Origin: JBHYDC01 sp051861205
GTDB lineage: Bacteria > Pseudomonadota > Alphaproteobacteria > Rhizobiales > Pleomorphomonadaceae
Length of the DNA stretch: 59,246 bases
NCBI GenBank assembly: GCA_051861205.1
Contig: JBHYDC010000024.1
Coordinates: 1 to 59,246 of the forward strand
Reading direction: 5' to 3'
Part shown: in pieces, positions 8,528 through 17,601 of the stretch
How positions within the stretch are numbered: the first letter of the stretch is position 1
Layout: every line of letters starts with the position of its first letter
Position numbers and translations under genes: made by a program
The notes under the pieces: generated by a model
Database searches by the model: none
What the model was told of the DNA's origin: nothing
The model's input: the letters and a program-made list of their open reading frames with translations, nothing else

Positions 8528-9206
8528 TCAGCCGGTCAGGGCGGCTTGGCGGACTTCGATTTCCTTATAGATGTGGACCATGAAGGCGGTCGCGAACAAG
8601 GGTGTCAGCAGGTTGACGATCGGGATGGCCAGCACCAGCGCGATCACGAGACCGGCGAGGAAAATCCGGCCGCTCGCCGCCGACCGCAAGGCGGCGACCG
8701 TCTGCGGATCGTGAAAACGGGCGGCGATTTGCTCGAAATACTCTCGTCCCAAGAGATAGGCGTTCGCGACGAAGAATGCGGTGATGTTGATCCCCGGCAG
8801 GAGGATCAACATCAAAACCAGGATGTTCACGACGATGACGAGGCCGGTGAAGCGCAGGGCTTGGAGAATGCCAAGACCGATCGGCATATCGCGGCCGGGT
8901 GGATCCAGGGGGTAGTGAAGGCGCTCGACTTCCGCCGCGATCTCGTCCAGGAAAAGGCCGGCAAAGAGAGACGTGACGGGGGCGATCAGAAATCCGAGCC
9001 CGACGAACAGCCCGATGCCGGTGATCACGTCGATTGCGACGTCGAGGGCCGGCCAAGCGGTTGCAACGAAATGCGTGACGGTCCAATAGAGCGCGGCCCA
9101 CACGGCGGCGAGCATCACAAGCGTCAGGCCGAGCGATTTCAGGAGCGCCGTTCGAAACGGCGGTGAGACAATCTGGGCAAAAGCCCGTGAGGCCGCGGCG
9201 AGCATG
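8528..9206 (-). CDS. EI24/CysZ-like integral membrane protein
   Basis: A 225-residue protein with four or more hydrophobic segments, for instance LGLTLVMLAAVWAALYWTV, GIGLFVGLGFLIAPVTSLFA, LVIVVNILVLMLILLPGI and LVIALVLAIPIVNLLTPLFA. The pattern with a conserved ANAYLLGREYFE stretch and PIVNLLTPLFATAFMVHI matches the EI24 domain shared with the sulfate transporter CysZ. The ATG at 9206 has AAGGAAA at good spacing. It may move sulfate or another small anion, but the bacterial family is broad and the substrate is not supported by neighbours. The 3' end overlaps a small tandem repeat of CCGGTCAG (three copies, 8516-8539). Confidence 0.72.
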
Positions 9207-9286
9207 GGGTTTCCTTGTTCCGTTGGTCCCATGTAGGTTTTGCAAAGCCGGCTTGCGAGCCCGGCGTTGGGGGAAGAGGGAATCGC

Positions 9287-10300
9287 ATGGCGCGAACGGG
9301 TTATGACGTGCTCACGATCGGCAACGCCATCGTGGATATTCTCGCCCGGACCGAGGAGGACCTGATCGTCCAACTCGGTCTCACGCGCGGCATGATGCGG
9401 CTGATCGATGCGGCCGAGGCCGACCGTGTCTATGATCTCATGGGTCCGGCCGTCGAAGCCTCCGGCGGTTCGGCCGCCAACACGGCCGCCGGCATCGCCT
9501 CTTTCGGCGGCAAGGCGGCCTATATCGGCAAGGTCGCGACCGACGATTTCGGGCGTATCTTCCGCCACGACATCAATGCGCTCGGCATCCATTTCGGCAC
9601 GCAGCCGCTCGCGGGCGGTGCGCCGACCGCGCGCTCAATGATCTTGATCACGCCGGATGGCGAGCGCACGATGAATACGTATCTCGGCGCCTGTCAGGCG
9701 CTCGGACCCGCCGACATCGACGAGGCGACGGTTTCGGCGGCCGAGATCACCTATCTGGAAGGCTATCTCTGGGATCCGCCGGCCGCGAAGGAAGCGTTCC
9801 GGAAAGCCGCCGCGATCGCCCATGGCGCGGGCCGCAAAGTGGCGATCACGCTGTCGGACAGTTTCTGCGTCGACCGTTGGCGCCCTGAATTCCTGGAGCT
9901 GATGCGGTCGGGCACCGTGGATATCGTGTTTGCCAACAAGGAAGAAATCCACGCACTCTACCAAACGTCGGATCTGGGCACCGCCGTTTCGGCGATCCGG
10001 CAGGATTGCGCGTTGGCGGCCGTCACGCTCGGTGCGGACGGCGCGATCGCGGCGACCGCGACGTCCTTCGTGGAGGTGCCCGCCTATCCGCTTGAACGGC
10101 TGGAGGATTTGACCGGCGCCGGCGATCAGTTCGCTGCGGGCTTCTTGCTCGGCCTCACGCGCCGGCTCGATTTGCAAGAGGCGGTTCGGCTGGGCTGCCT
10201 CGCGGCTTGCGAGGTGATCGGCCATATCGGTCCGCGTCCGGCGGTGTCGCTGGAAGTGCTCGCGGCCGAAACCGGGCTGCTTTTGGAATCGGCCGTCTGA
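9287..10300 (+). CDS. adenosine kinase (PfkB family sugar/nucleoside kinase)
   Basis: A 337-residue PfkB-family kinase. The N-terminal signature VLTIGNAIVDILART and the segment EASGGSAANTAAGIASFGG match the adenosine kinase subgroup. The C-terminal signature with the catalytic Asp is LEDLTGAGDQFAAGFLLGL. It would phosphorylate adenosine (or a related nucleoside or sugar) with ATP. The ATG at 9287 has GAAGAGGG just upstream. It is divergent from the CysZ-like gene (80 bases) and its stop touches the stop of the convergent ubiB gene with no spacer. Confidence 0.85.
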   Translation: MARTGYDVLTIGNAIVDILARTEEDLIVQLGLTRGMMRLIDAAEADRVYDLMGPAVEASGGSAANTAAGIASFGGKAAYIGKVATDDFGRIFRHDINALGIHFGTQPLAGGAPTARSMILITPDGERTMNTYLGACQALGPADIDEATVSAAEITYLEGYLWDPPAAKEAFRKAAAIAHGAGRKVAITLSDSFCVDRWRPEFLELMRSGTVDIVFANKEEIHALYQTSDLGTAVSAIRQDCALAAVTLGADGAIAATATSFVEVPAYPLERLEDLTGAGDQFAAGFLLGLTRRLDLQEAVRLGCLAACEVIGHIGPRPAVSLEVLAAETGLLLESAV

Positions 10301-11845
10301 TCAGCCGATCAGCCATATCGCGATGACGACGAGCGCGCCCGCCCCCACCCAAGCGGGGCGCAAGAGGCGAGTGGCGGTCCGTTCGCGCCGCTCCTCGCTG
10401 ATGGATCGCTCGCGGGCGGCGACAGCCGCGCTTTCAAGCTGTCCGGCGATCGCCGGCAGCGTTTCGACGAGACGCGCAAGGCCACGCAGCACCACGCCGA
10501 TATCCTCGATCTTGCCCACCGGGCCGAGGTTGCGGGCGATCCACTCGCCGACCACGGGCTCGGCCGTCCGCCACATGTTGAGCTGCGGATCCAGCGTCCG
10601 CGCGACGCCTTCCACGACCACCATGGTCTTTTGCAGCATGATGAGTTCCGGCCGGGTCTGCATGTCAAAGAGTTCGGTCACCTCGAACAATTGCGTCAGC
10701 AGCCGTGCCATGGAGATTTCCGCGGCGGTGTGGCCCTGCAGCGGCTCGCCGATGGCCCGCAGCGCTTGGGCGAAGCTGTCGATGTCGTGATGGCCGGGCA
10801 CATAGCCGGCTTCGAAATGCACCTCCGCCACCCGGCGGTAGTTGCGCGTGATGAACCCGTAGAGGATTTCCGCCAGGAACCGGCGTTCCTTCGGCCCGAG
10901 CCGCCCCATGATCCCAAAATCGACGGCGACGATATCGCCCTTACCGTCGATGAAGAGGTTGCCCTGGTGCATGTCGGCGTGGAAGAAGCCGTCGCGCATG
11001 GCGTGGCGCAGGAAGGATTGGATCAATGTCGCCGCGAGGCGAACCTCGTCGTGACCCTCCTCGCGGATCCGTGCGAGATCGGAGAGCTTGGCCCCGTCGA
11101 TCCATTCCATGGTGAGGATCGTCTTGGCGCTGCGCTCCCAATAGACCGCCGGCACGCGAAAGCCCTCGTCCGTGTCGATGTTTTCCGCCATTTCCGACAG
11201 ACCGGCGGCTTCGAGACGGAAGTCCATTTCCAGCGCCACGGATCGGGCGAGCGTATCGACGATGGCGAGCGGCTTCAGCCGGCGGGCGGGCTGGAAGAAA
11301 CGCTCGATGAAGCGGGCGGCGACGTAGAAATCCTCCAGATCGCGTGCGAAACGCCGGGCTACGCCGGGCCGGAGCACCTTTACGGCAACGTGCTGCGTTT
11401 CCTCCGTTACCGGGTCGACGATGGTGGCCCGGTGCACCTGAGCGATGGAGGCGGCCGCGATCGGCGCGCCGAAGGTGGCAAACAGGCTCTCGGCCGGCAC
11501 ACCGAAGGTCGTTAGGATCTCGGCCCGCGCCAGCGCTTCGCCGAAGGCCGGCACGTTGTCCTGGAGCCCAGAGAGGTCTTTCGCCATGCGCCGGCCGACC
11601 ACATCCGGGCGCGTTGCCAGGAACTGGCCGAGCTTCACATAGGAGGGTCCGAGCCGGTTCACCGCGCGGGTGATGCGGCCTGCGCCCGTGTCCTCGGGCG
11701 TCCTGCGCTCGATCAGCCGGGCAACGCCGAGCCCCATGCGGATGGGAAGCGGAATCGGTTCGGGAAACGGCAGCGCCGTCGCCACGCCTTCGCGCGCCAA
11801 AACATAGGCCGCGCGTGCCAGGCGGATGAAATTCCCGATCGCCAT
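10301..11845 (-). CDS. ubiB: UbiB, ubiquinone biosynthesis protein kinase-like ATPase
   Basis: A 514-residue ADCK/UbiB-family protein. The family's extended KxGQ motif is visible in PSYVKLGQFLATRPDVVG, the Ala-rich nucleotide loop in PIAAASIAQVHRA, the catalytic HRD-like loop in FFHADMHQGNLF and the DFG-like motif in IVAVDFGIMG. A hydrophobic C-terminal segment (WVGAGALVVIAIWLIG) anchors it to the membrane. It supports ubiquinone synthesis, possibly by ATP-driven extraction of lipid intermediates. It lies 17 bases after ubiE in the same orientation. Confidence 0.93.
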   Translation of the reverse strand: MAIGNFIRLARAAYVLAREGVATALPFPEPIPLPIRMGLGVARLIERRTPEDTGAGRITRAVNRLGPSYVKLGQFLATRPDVVGRRMAKDLSGLQDNVPAFGEALARAEILTTFGVPAESLFATFGAPIAAASIAQVHRATIVDPVTEETQHVAVKVLRPGVARRFARDLEDFYVAARFIERFFQPARRLKPLAIVDTLARSVALEMDFRLEAAGLSEMAENIDTDEGFRVPAVYWERSAKTILTMEWIDGAKLSDLARIREEGHDEVRLAATLIQSFLRHAMRDGFFHADMHQGNLFIDGKGDIVAVDFGIMGRLGPKERRFLAEILYGFITRNYRRVAEVHFEAGYVPGHHDIDSFAQALRAIGEPLQGHTAAEISMARLLTQLFEVTELFDMQTRPELIMLQKTMVVVEGVARTLDPQLNMWRTAEPVVGEWIARNLGPVGKIEDIGVVLRGLARLVETLPAIAGQLESAAVAARERSISEERRERTATRLLRPAWVGAGALVVIAIWLIG

Positions 11846-11862
11846 CGTGTTTGCCGCCGCCC

Positions 11863-12621
11863 TCAGATCTTCACGCCCACATGCAGCGTCGCAACGCCCA
11901 TGGTGAGGTTGGTGTAGGAAACGCGGCTGAAACCGGCATCCTCGATCATGAGCTTGAAGCGCTCCTGCGAGGGAAAGCGGCGGATCGATTCCACCAGATA
12001 CCGGTAGCTATCCTCGTCCTTGGCGACCACACGGCCGAGGACCGGGATCAGGTGGAAGGAATAAAGCTCGTAGATCTTATCCACGATGGGCGCTTCCACG
12101 GCGGAGAATTCCAGGCACAGGAAGCGCCCGCCGGGCTTCAACACGCGGAAGGCCTCGGCCAGCGCCACATCAATGCGCGGCACGTTGCGGATGCCGAAGG
12201 CGATCGTGTAGGCGTCGAAATGGGACGAGGCGAACGGCAGCTGCTCGGCATTGGCCTCGACGAATTCAACGCCCGCGACGCCCCGCGCCTCGGCCCGCTC
12301 GCGGCCGACCTGCAACATGGACGTGTTGATGTCGGCAACCGTCACCTTGGCATGGCCGGCGGAACGCTCAACAATGCGAAACCCGATGTCGCCTGTGCCC
12401 CCTGCCATGTCGAGCACGCGGTAAGGGCGCCGGCCGGAGCGCGGCGGGGCGAGACGCGACACCAGCGCGTCCTTCCAAAGCCGGTGCAGACCGCCGGACA
12501 TCAGGTCGTTCATCACGTCATAGCGCCGGGCCACCCGGTGGAACACGTCGTCGACCATCTCCTGTTTGGCGTCGAGGGCTACGTCCCGGTAGCCGAAGGA
12601 GGCGGTTGTCGTATCGGGCAT
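11863..12621 (-). CDS. ubiE: UbiE, bifunctional demethylmenaquinone/2-methoxy-6-polyprenyl-1,4-benzoquinol methylase
   Basis: A 252-residue SAM-dependent C-methyltransferase of ubiquinone synthesis. It contains the UbiE signatures VHFxxVARRYDVMNDLMSGG-like (FHRVARRYDVMNDLMSGG), the SAM motif VLDMAGGTGDIGFRI, and IAFGIRNVPRIDVALAEAFR with LKPGGRFLCLEFS. I use the ATG at 12621 because AAGGA lies seven bases upstream; the longer reading starts at a TTG inside that leader. It is first in the ubiE-ubiB unit and is divergent from mutM across 145 bases, an arrangement seen in many Rhizobiales. Confidence 0.94.
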   Translation of the reverse strand: MPDTTTASFGYRDVALDAKQEMVDDVFHRVARRYDVMNDLMSGGLHRLWKDALVSRLAPPRSGRRPYRVLDMAGGTGDIGFRIVERSAGHAKVTVADINTSMLQVGRERAEARGVAGVEFVEANAEQLPFASSHFDAYTIAFGIRNVPRIDVALAEAFRVLKPGGRFLCLEFSAVEAPIVDKIYELYSFHLIPVLGRVVAKDEDSYRYLVESIRRFPSQERFKLMIEDAGFSRVSYTNLTMGVATLHVGVKI

Positions 12622-12766
12622 GGGCAGTTCCTTCAAAGGCGGTGTCAGGCTTTATGGCCGACGCGGCGGGACCATAGCGCACCGCTTGGCGCCGCGCTAT
12701 GTTGCAACGCGACGCGTTTTGCCGCTTCGGTGGCGCGAAGGGGCCGGTGGTAAAGCTTGCAAGATC

Positions 12767-13648
12767 ATGCCTGAACTTCCCGAAGTCGAAACCGTCCGGC
12801 GCGGCCTTGCGCCCGTCATGGAAGGCGCGCGGCTGATCAAGGTCCGGCTCGGTCGCCCGGATTTGCGCTTCAAGTTCCCCGAACGCTTCGCCGACCGGCT
12901 GACCGGGCGCACGATCACCGCGCTTGGCCGCCGCGCCAAGTATCTGGTCGCCGATCTCGACGATGGCGCGGTGCTCCTGATGCACCTTGGCATGTCCGGC
13001 TCCTTTCGCATCAGCGAGGCGGACGAGGACCGCGCGACCGGTGAGTTCTATCACCCCAAGGGAAAGTCGGGCGTTCACGACCATGTCGTGTTCGAACTCT
13101 CCAACGGGGCGACCGTCACCTATAACGACCCGCGCCGCTTCGGCTTCATGGACCTTGCGACGCGCGCCCATCTTTCCGAACACCCGCTGATGCGACACCT
13201 CGGCGTCGAGCCGACGGGCAACGCCCTCGACGGCCGCGTTCTGGCCAAAGCCTTTCAAGGCAAGTCCACCAGTTTGAAAGCGGCCCTTCTCGATCAGACC
13301 ATCGTGGCAGGGCTTGGCAACATCTATGTCTGCGAGGCGCTTTGGCGGTGCCACCTGTCGCCGCGCCGGATCGCGTCCACGCTGGTGCGCAAGGACGGCG
13401 TGCCGACCGCGCGGCTGGACGAACTCGTCACCGCGATCCGGGGTGTGATCGCCGATGCCATCGCCGCCGGCGGCTCGTCGCTGCGCGACTATATCCAGAC
13501 CGACGGCTCGCTCGGCTATTTTCAGCACCGTTTCGCCGTCTACGACCGGGAGGGCGAGCCCTGCGCCCGTCCGGGCTGCAACGGCGTCGTCGAGCGGATC
13601 GTGCAATCGGGCCGCTCCACCTTCTTCTGTTCCACCTGCCAGCGCTGA
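12767..13648 (+). CDS. mutM: formamidopyrimidine-DNA glycosylase (Fpg/MutM)
   Basis: Removes 8-oxoguanine and formamidopyrimidines from DNA, with AP-lyase activity. The mature protein starts MPELPEVETVRRGL: Pro2 is the catalytic nucleophile and Glu3 is conserved. Lys of the GRRAKYL segment, the H2TH helix region (GLGNIYVCEALW) and the C-terminal zinc finger (CARPGCNG ... FFCSTCQR, four Cys) are all present. Length 293 residues is normal. The start is fixed by the need for Pro2; upstream reading is spurious. The next gene (enoyl-CoA hydratase) follows after 12 bases. Confidence 0.96.
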   Translation: MPELPEVETVRRGLAPVMEGARLIKVRLGRPDLRFKFPERFADRLTGRTITALGRRAKYLVADLDDGAVLLMHLGMSGSFRISEADEDRATGEFYHPKGKSGVHDHVVFELSNGATVTYNDPRRFGFMDLATRAHLSEHPLMRHLGVEPTGNALDGRVLAKAFQGKSTSLKAALLDQTIVAGLGNIYVCEALWRCHLSPRRIASTLVRKDGVPTARLDELVTAIRGVIADAIAAGGSSLRDYIQTDGSLGYFQHRFAVYDREGEPCARPGCNGVVERIVQSGRSTFFCSTCQR

Positions 13649-13660
13649 CGCGAGGATGCG

Positions 13661-14434
13661 ATGACCTTCGCCACGATCAAAGTCGAAACCCGCGGCCGTG
13701 TCGGCCTGATCACTCTGGACCGGCCCAAGGTGCTGAATGCGCTGTCGTCTGAGGTGTTCGGGGAGATCAACACCGCCTTGGACGCCTTCGAAGTCGATGA
13801 CGGCGTCGGCGCGGTCGTCATCACCGGGTCCGAACGGGCCTTTGCGGCCGGTGCCGATATCAAGGAGATGGCCGCGCTCGATTTCGCCTCGGCCTATGGC
13901 CGCGATTTCGGATCCGCCTGGGATCGGATCGTGCGATTCCGCAAGCCGCTGATCGCGGCGGTCGCGGGCTATGCGCTCGGCGGGGGCGCGGAGCTTGCGA
14001 TGATGTGCGACATCGTGCTTGCGGCCGACACGGCCAAATTCGGCCAGCCGGAAATCACACTCGGCATCATTCCAGGCATCGGCGGCACCCAGCGCCTCGC
14101 GCGCGCGGTGGGCAAGGCCAAGGCGATGGACCTTGTTCTCACCGGCCGCATGATGGACGCGGCCGAGGCCGAGCGCGCGGGGCTCGTCAGCCGGATTGTC
14201 CCGGCGGGCGAGCTTTTGACCGTCGCGATCGAAACGGCCGAGCGGATCGCGTCTCTCTCGCCGCTGGCGCTCACGGCCGTCAAGGAGAGCGTGAACCGCG
14301 CGTTCGAGACCACGCTGACCGAGGGGCTTCGTTTCGAGCGGCGCCTCTTTCATTCGCTGTTTGCCACCGAGGACCAGGCCGAGGGGATGGCGGCCTTTTT
14401 GGACAAGCGCCCGCCGGTCTTCCGCGGCCGTTGA
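13661..14434 (+). CDS. enoyl-CoA hydratase (crotonase family)
   Basis: A 257-residue crotonase that hydrates trans-2-enoyl-CoA in fatty-acid beta-oxidation. The oxyanion-hole motif AFAAGADIKEMA, the glycine-rich motif AGYALGGGAELAMMCD with the first catalytic Glu, and FGQPEITLGIIPGIGGTQRL with the second catalytic Glu are all in place. It lies between mutM and rpsT, the order found upstream of dnaA in many Rhizobiales, so its position is syntenic and not informative of a special pathway. Confidence 0.92.
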   Translation: MTFATIKVETRGRVGLITLDRPKVLNALSSEVFGEINTALDAFEVDDGVGAVVITGSERAFAAGADIKEMAALDFASAYGRDFGSAWDRIVRFRKPLIAAVAGYALGGGAELAMMCDIVLAADTAKFGQPEITLGIIPGIGGTQRLARAVGKAKAMDLVLTGRMMDAAEAERAGLVSRIVPAGELLTVAIETAERIASLSPLALTAVKESVNRAFETTLTEGLRFERRLFHSLFATEDQAEGMAAFLDKRPPVFRGR

Positions 14435-14607
14435 CGCCCGCCCGGCGAGCGTCTATAAGGCAGCCCGAAACCGGCGGTGGACGTGGTCCGCCGCTGAACC
14501 TTTTGTTCCGCGACGAACCGGTCGATCGCATCCGAAGATGTTGCTTCGGCCGGCGAAACGCGGCAGCTGACACCCGAGCAGGGCTCGGAACAGGAGATGC
14601 TCGTCCC

Positions 14608-14874
14608 ATGGCCAATACGAAGTCGGCCAAGAAGGCGACCCGCAAGATCGCGGCTCGCACCGAGGTCAATAAGGCTCGCCGCAGCCGCGTTCGCACCTTT
14701 ATCCGCAAGGTCGAAGAAGCGATCGCCAGCGGAGACGCCTCGGCTGCCGGGTTGGCGCTGAAGGCGGCCGAGCCGGAGCTGATGCGGGCGGTCACTAAGG
14801 GTATCGTTCACAAGAACACGGCCTCGCGCAAAGTGTCGCGTTTGGCTCACCGTGTGAACGTCCTTTCGGCTTGA
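14608..14874 (+). CDS. rpsT: 30S ribosomal protein S20
   Basis: A highly basic 88-residue protein starting MANTKSAKKATRKIAARTEV, the S20 N-terminus, with the later conserved stretch AVTKGIVHKNTASRKVSRLA. It binds 16S rRNA in the small subunit. GGAG of CAGGAGATG lies upstream at a longer than usual distance from the ATG at 14608. The gene has its own 170-base leader after the enoyl-CoA hydratase gene and is followed by a strong intrinsic terminator at 14921. Confidence 0.97.
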   Translation: MANTKSAKKATRKIAARTEVNKARRSRVRTFIRKVEEAIASGDASAAGLALKAAEPELMRAVTKGIVHKNTASRKVSRLAHRVNVLSA

Positions 14875-14920
14875 GCGACGCTTTCCGTTGTAAGCCGGCT
14901 AAATCGTAGCCTTGAAAACA

Positions 14921-14950
14921 AACCCGGCCTCGCGCCGGGTTTTTTGTTTT
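14921..14950 (+). terminator. rho-independent terminator after rpsT
   Basis: A perfect eight-base stem AACCCGGC / GCCGGGTT (14921-14928 with 14934-14941), loop CTCGC, is followed by a T-rich tail (TTTTTGTTTT). It lies 46 bases after the rpsT stop and so ends the mutM-echA-rpsT side of the region before the dnaA section. Confidence 0.9.
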
Positions 14951-15510
14951 TGCCGCCAGTGGTTGCGGTCAATTGCTGCGCTCAGCCGGGCGAATTTGCA
15001 TGTCAACAAGAGTTTTTATATTTCAAACACTTACGGGTAGGTGGGAACTGACGGCCATCGCCGCAGGCTTCAGGATATGCTTCGGTGGCAAAGAATCTTT
15101 TGGGCCTTTCAGTGGCCATTCAGGCCCGGTCGATTCGGTCTAAATTTTTGAAATCAGTGGAATCCCAAGGCGTTCCGAAGGCCCAACTCACTTCGATCCG
15201 CGTGCCCGGAAAGACACGTCAACGCGAGGTTAACGCCGGCCTCCGATTCCATCCTTGCCGGCCCTTAGGGGGCTGTGTATGGTCATTTCATCGTCGAAAG
15301 CAAAAGCAATTTCGGCGATATCGAGGCGATAAAGTGTCGTTACAGTTTAAGTTGTGTAGCTTAGTAGACATACTTACGTAACCAACCTCGTTTCGATGTA
15401 ATTCGCATACTCCCGGCCAATTCTAGACTAGCGTTGGGCGGCGCATACGACGGCAATTCAATGCGTGAACTCGGTAACGGCCGAGCATCTAGCTCGGTAG
15501 CGGGGTGATT
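14951..15510 (+). other. AT-richer intergenic region between rpsT and the rhodanese/dnaA section
   Basis: A 560-base stretch without a convincing gene. It is visibly richer in A and T than its surroundings, especially at 15001-15045, 15130-15165 and 15290-15390. A GTG-initiated frame at 15085-15381 has no recognisable protein and atypical composition. I find no perfect DnaA box (TTATNCACA); the nearest is TGTGTATGG near 15273 on the reverse reading. The palindrome TTACGTAA occurs at 15374-15381. It likely holds promoters for the rhodanese and dnaA genes; a role as replication origin is possible but not shown. Confidence 0.4.
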
Positions 15511-15954
15511 ATGTCTGCATCGTTGGGGTCATGCGCGGGTGATCTGGACGCGGGGGGCGTTTGGAAGGTTCTCGAGGTGAATCCCGATGCGATCTTGATC
15601 GATGTGCGTTCGCGGGCCGAGTGGACCTTCGTGGGTCTGCCGGATCTTCGGGCGATCGGCAAGACGCCTATTCTCATCGAGTGGCAGGTGTATCCCTTGA
15701 TGGCGCATAACGAGGCCTTCGACGTTGATCTTCAAGCCGAATTGAACCGGCGCGGCGCCGGCTTCGATACCCCCCTTTACTTTATCTGCCGATCCGGGGC
15801 CCGGAGTCAGTCGGCGGCTGCGGCGGCAGCTTCGCTCGGTTATACCGCGGCCTACAATGTGGCTGGCGGGTTTGAAGGCCCCCTTGGGCCCGATGCCCGG
15901 CGTGGGTCTATCGGTGGGTGGAAGGCGGTCGGTCTTCCCTGGATCCAGAGTTAG
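15511..15954 (+). CDS. rhodanese-like domain protein
   Basis: A 147-residue single-domain rhodanese. The segment NPDAILIDVRSRAEWTFVGL is the family's first conserved block, and the active-site loop is FICRSGARSQSAA, where the Cys would carry a persulfide. The ATG at 15511 has GGGG at a suitable distance; a GTG two codons upstream is an alternative. It stands just before dnaA on the same strand with 141 bases between. The sulfur acceptor is not evident from context. Confidence 0.85.
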   Translation: MSASLGSCAGDLDAGGVWKVLEVNPDAILIDVRSRAEWTFVGLPDLRAIGKTPILIEWQVYPLMAHNEAFDVDLQAELNRRGAGFDTPLYFICRSGARSQSAAAAAASLGYTAAYNVAGGFEGPLGPDARRGSIGGWKAVGLPWIQS

Positions 15955-16095
15955 CATTCCCTCTTTTTTCAAGAGTGGGAGAGGGGGGTCGTCAGAACCT
16001 CTCGCAACGTCTTCATGGCATGCGCATACCGAAAAGCGACCCCGTTGCGGAGCGGGATGTTTTTCGCCGAACAATTTTCGAAGGAGGCCACTTTG

Positions 16096-17601
16096 ATGCT
16101 CGATGCTGAATTCGGCGGTTCAGAAACCGAAAAGCCTCGCCAGCGCGATGCATGGGCGCGCGTCAAGGGCCGTTTGAAGGCTGAGTTGGGGGATGAGGTT
16201 TTCTCCTGCTGGTTCGCGGGCATGAACCTTGAGGCAGTGGAGGGCGGTACCGTTCTCCTGTCGGTTCCAAGCCGCTTCCTGAAATCCTGGATCGCGACCC
16301 ATTATCGCGACAAGCTGACCGCGCTTTGGCAAAGCGAGAGCGGCACCGTTCGCAAGATCGAGGTTACCGTTCGAAGTGCGATGCGCGCGCGCGGCGACCA
16401 CACCGCCAAATTCGTGCCCCCGCCCGTGGTGTCGTCGGTGGTTGCGCCGATGACGGCCTCGACGATCCGGCTTGGCCCTGTCGAAGCGCGCCGCGAGCCT
16501 CTCCGCTCGCCGGCCCCGGCGTCCAAGCCCGATGCGTGCGAGCTTGTCGGTGAAATCTCATCGCCGCTCGATCCGCGCTATACCTTCTCCGCCTTCGTCG
16601 AAGGGTCGTCCAACCGCTTCGCGCTTGCCGCGGCGCGCCAAGTGGCGGAAGGACCCGGGGCCGGCGGGGTGAAGTTCAATCCGCTTTACCTCCACGCCAG
16701 TGTCGGTCAGGGCAAGACGCATCTCCTCCAGGCGATCACCCATTACCTGCGCGCCGAACGGCCGGAGTTGAAGGTGCTGTATCTGACGGCCGAGCACTTC
16801 ATGTATCGCTTCGTCCAGGCGCTGCAGAACCAATCCGCCATCGCCTTCAAGGAAGCCTTGCGGGCCATCGATCTCCTGATCATCGACGACATGCAGTTCC
16901 TGCATGGCAAGCAGATGCAGCAGGAATTCTGTCACACGGTGAATTCCCTGATCGACGGCGCCCGTCAGGTCATCGTCGCGGCCGACCGTCCGCCGGTCGA
17001 GCTTGAAACGCTGGATGAGCGCGTCCGCTCGCGTCTGGCCGGCGGCTTGCTGGTCGAGATCGCCGCGCCCGATGCCGCACTTCGTCGTTCGATTGTCGAG
17101 CGCCGGATCGAACAGGCGCGCGCCGATATGCCGGCCTTTACCGTACCCGACGACGTGATCGAGTTCATCGTCCGCAATGTGACGACGTCCGGGCGCGACC
17201 TTGAAGGCGCGATCACGCGTCTGATCGGCCATAATCAGCTGACCGGACTTTCCGTCTCGCTCGCCATGGCCGAGACCACGCTGAAGGACCTGATCCGGGC
17301 CGTCGATAGCCGCCGGGTCAAGGTCGAGGATATCCAGCGGGTCGTCTCCAAGCACTATAACGTGTCCAAGCAGGACCTTTTGTCCTCGCGCCGCACCCGG
17401 TCGATCGTCTGGCCGCGGCAGATCGCGATGTTTCTGTCGAAGACCATGACGCCGCGATCCCTGCCGGAAATCGGCCGGCGTTTCGGCGGGCGCGATCACA
17501 CCACCGTTCTGCATGCGGTGCGCAAGGTCGAGGAGATCCTGGTCACGGACGAGGTTCTGGCCCAAGAGATCGAAGTGCTAAAGCGCATGCTGGAGACGTG
17601 A
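16096..17601 (+). CDS. dnaA: chromosomal replication initiator protein DnaA
   Basis: A 501-residue initiator. Domain I (about residues 15-85) includes DEVFSCWFAGMNLEAVEGG. A variable linker (about 95-150) precedes the AAA+ domain, with Walker A SVGQGKTHLLQAI (Gln in place of the usual Leu), Walker B LLIIDDMQFLHGK and sensor II in TSGRDLEGAITRL. The C-terminal DnaA-box-binding domain ends with the signature GRRFGGRDHTTVLHAVRKVE. I use the ATG at 16096 because AAGGAGG lies eight bases upstream; the longer frame to 16015 lacks such a site. Confidence 0.97.
   Translation: MLDAEFGGSETEKPRQRDAWARVKGRLKAELGDEVFSCWFAGMNLEAVEGGTVLLSVPSRFLKSWIATHYRDKLTALWQSESGTVRKIEVTVRSAMRARGDHTAKFVPPPVVSSVVAPMTASTIRLGPVEARREPLRSPAPASKPDACELVGEISSPLDPRYTFSAFVEGSSNRFALAAARQVAEGPGAGGVKFNPLYLHASVGQGKTHLLQAITHYLRAERPELKVLYLTAEHFMYRFVQALQNQSAIAFKEALRAIDLLIIDDMQFLHGKQMQQEFCHTVNSLIDGARQVIVAADRPPVELETLDERVRSRLAGGLLVEIAAPDAALRRSIVERRIEQARADMPAFTVPDDVIEFIVRNVTTSGRDLEGAITRLIGHNQLTGLSVSLAMAETTLKDLIRAVDSRRVKVEDIQRVVSKHYNVSKQDLLSSRRTRSIVWPRQIAMFLSKTMTPRSLPEIGRRFGGRDHTTVLHAVRKVEEILVTDEVLAQEIEVLKRMLET

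Noticed and set aside
12518..14353. 611-residue open frame on the minus strand opposite mutM and enoyl-CoA hydratase
   Set aside because: Both plus-strand genes have full catalytic motifs; this frame has none.
15085..15381. 98-residue frame in the AT-richer region before dnaA
   Set aside because: GTG start, no ribosome binding site and no recognisable sequence; treated as non-coding.
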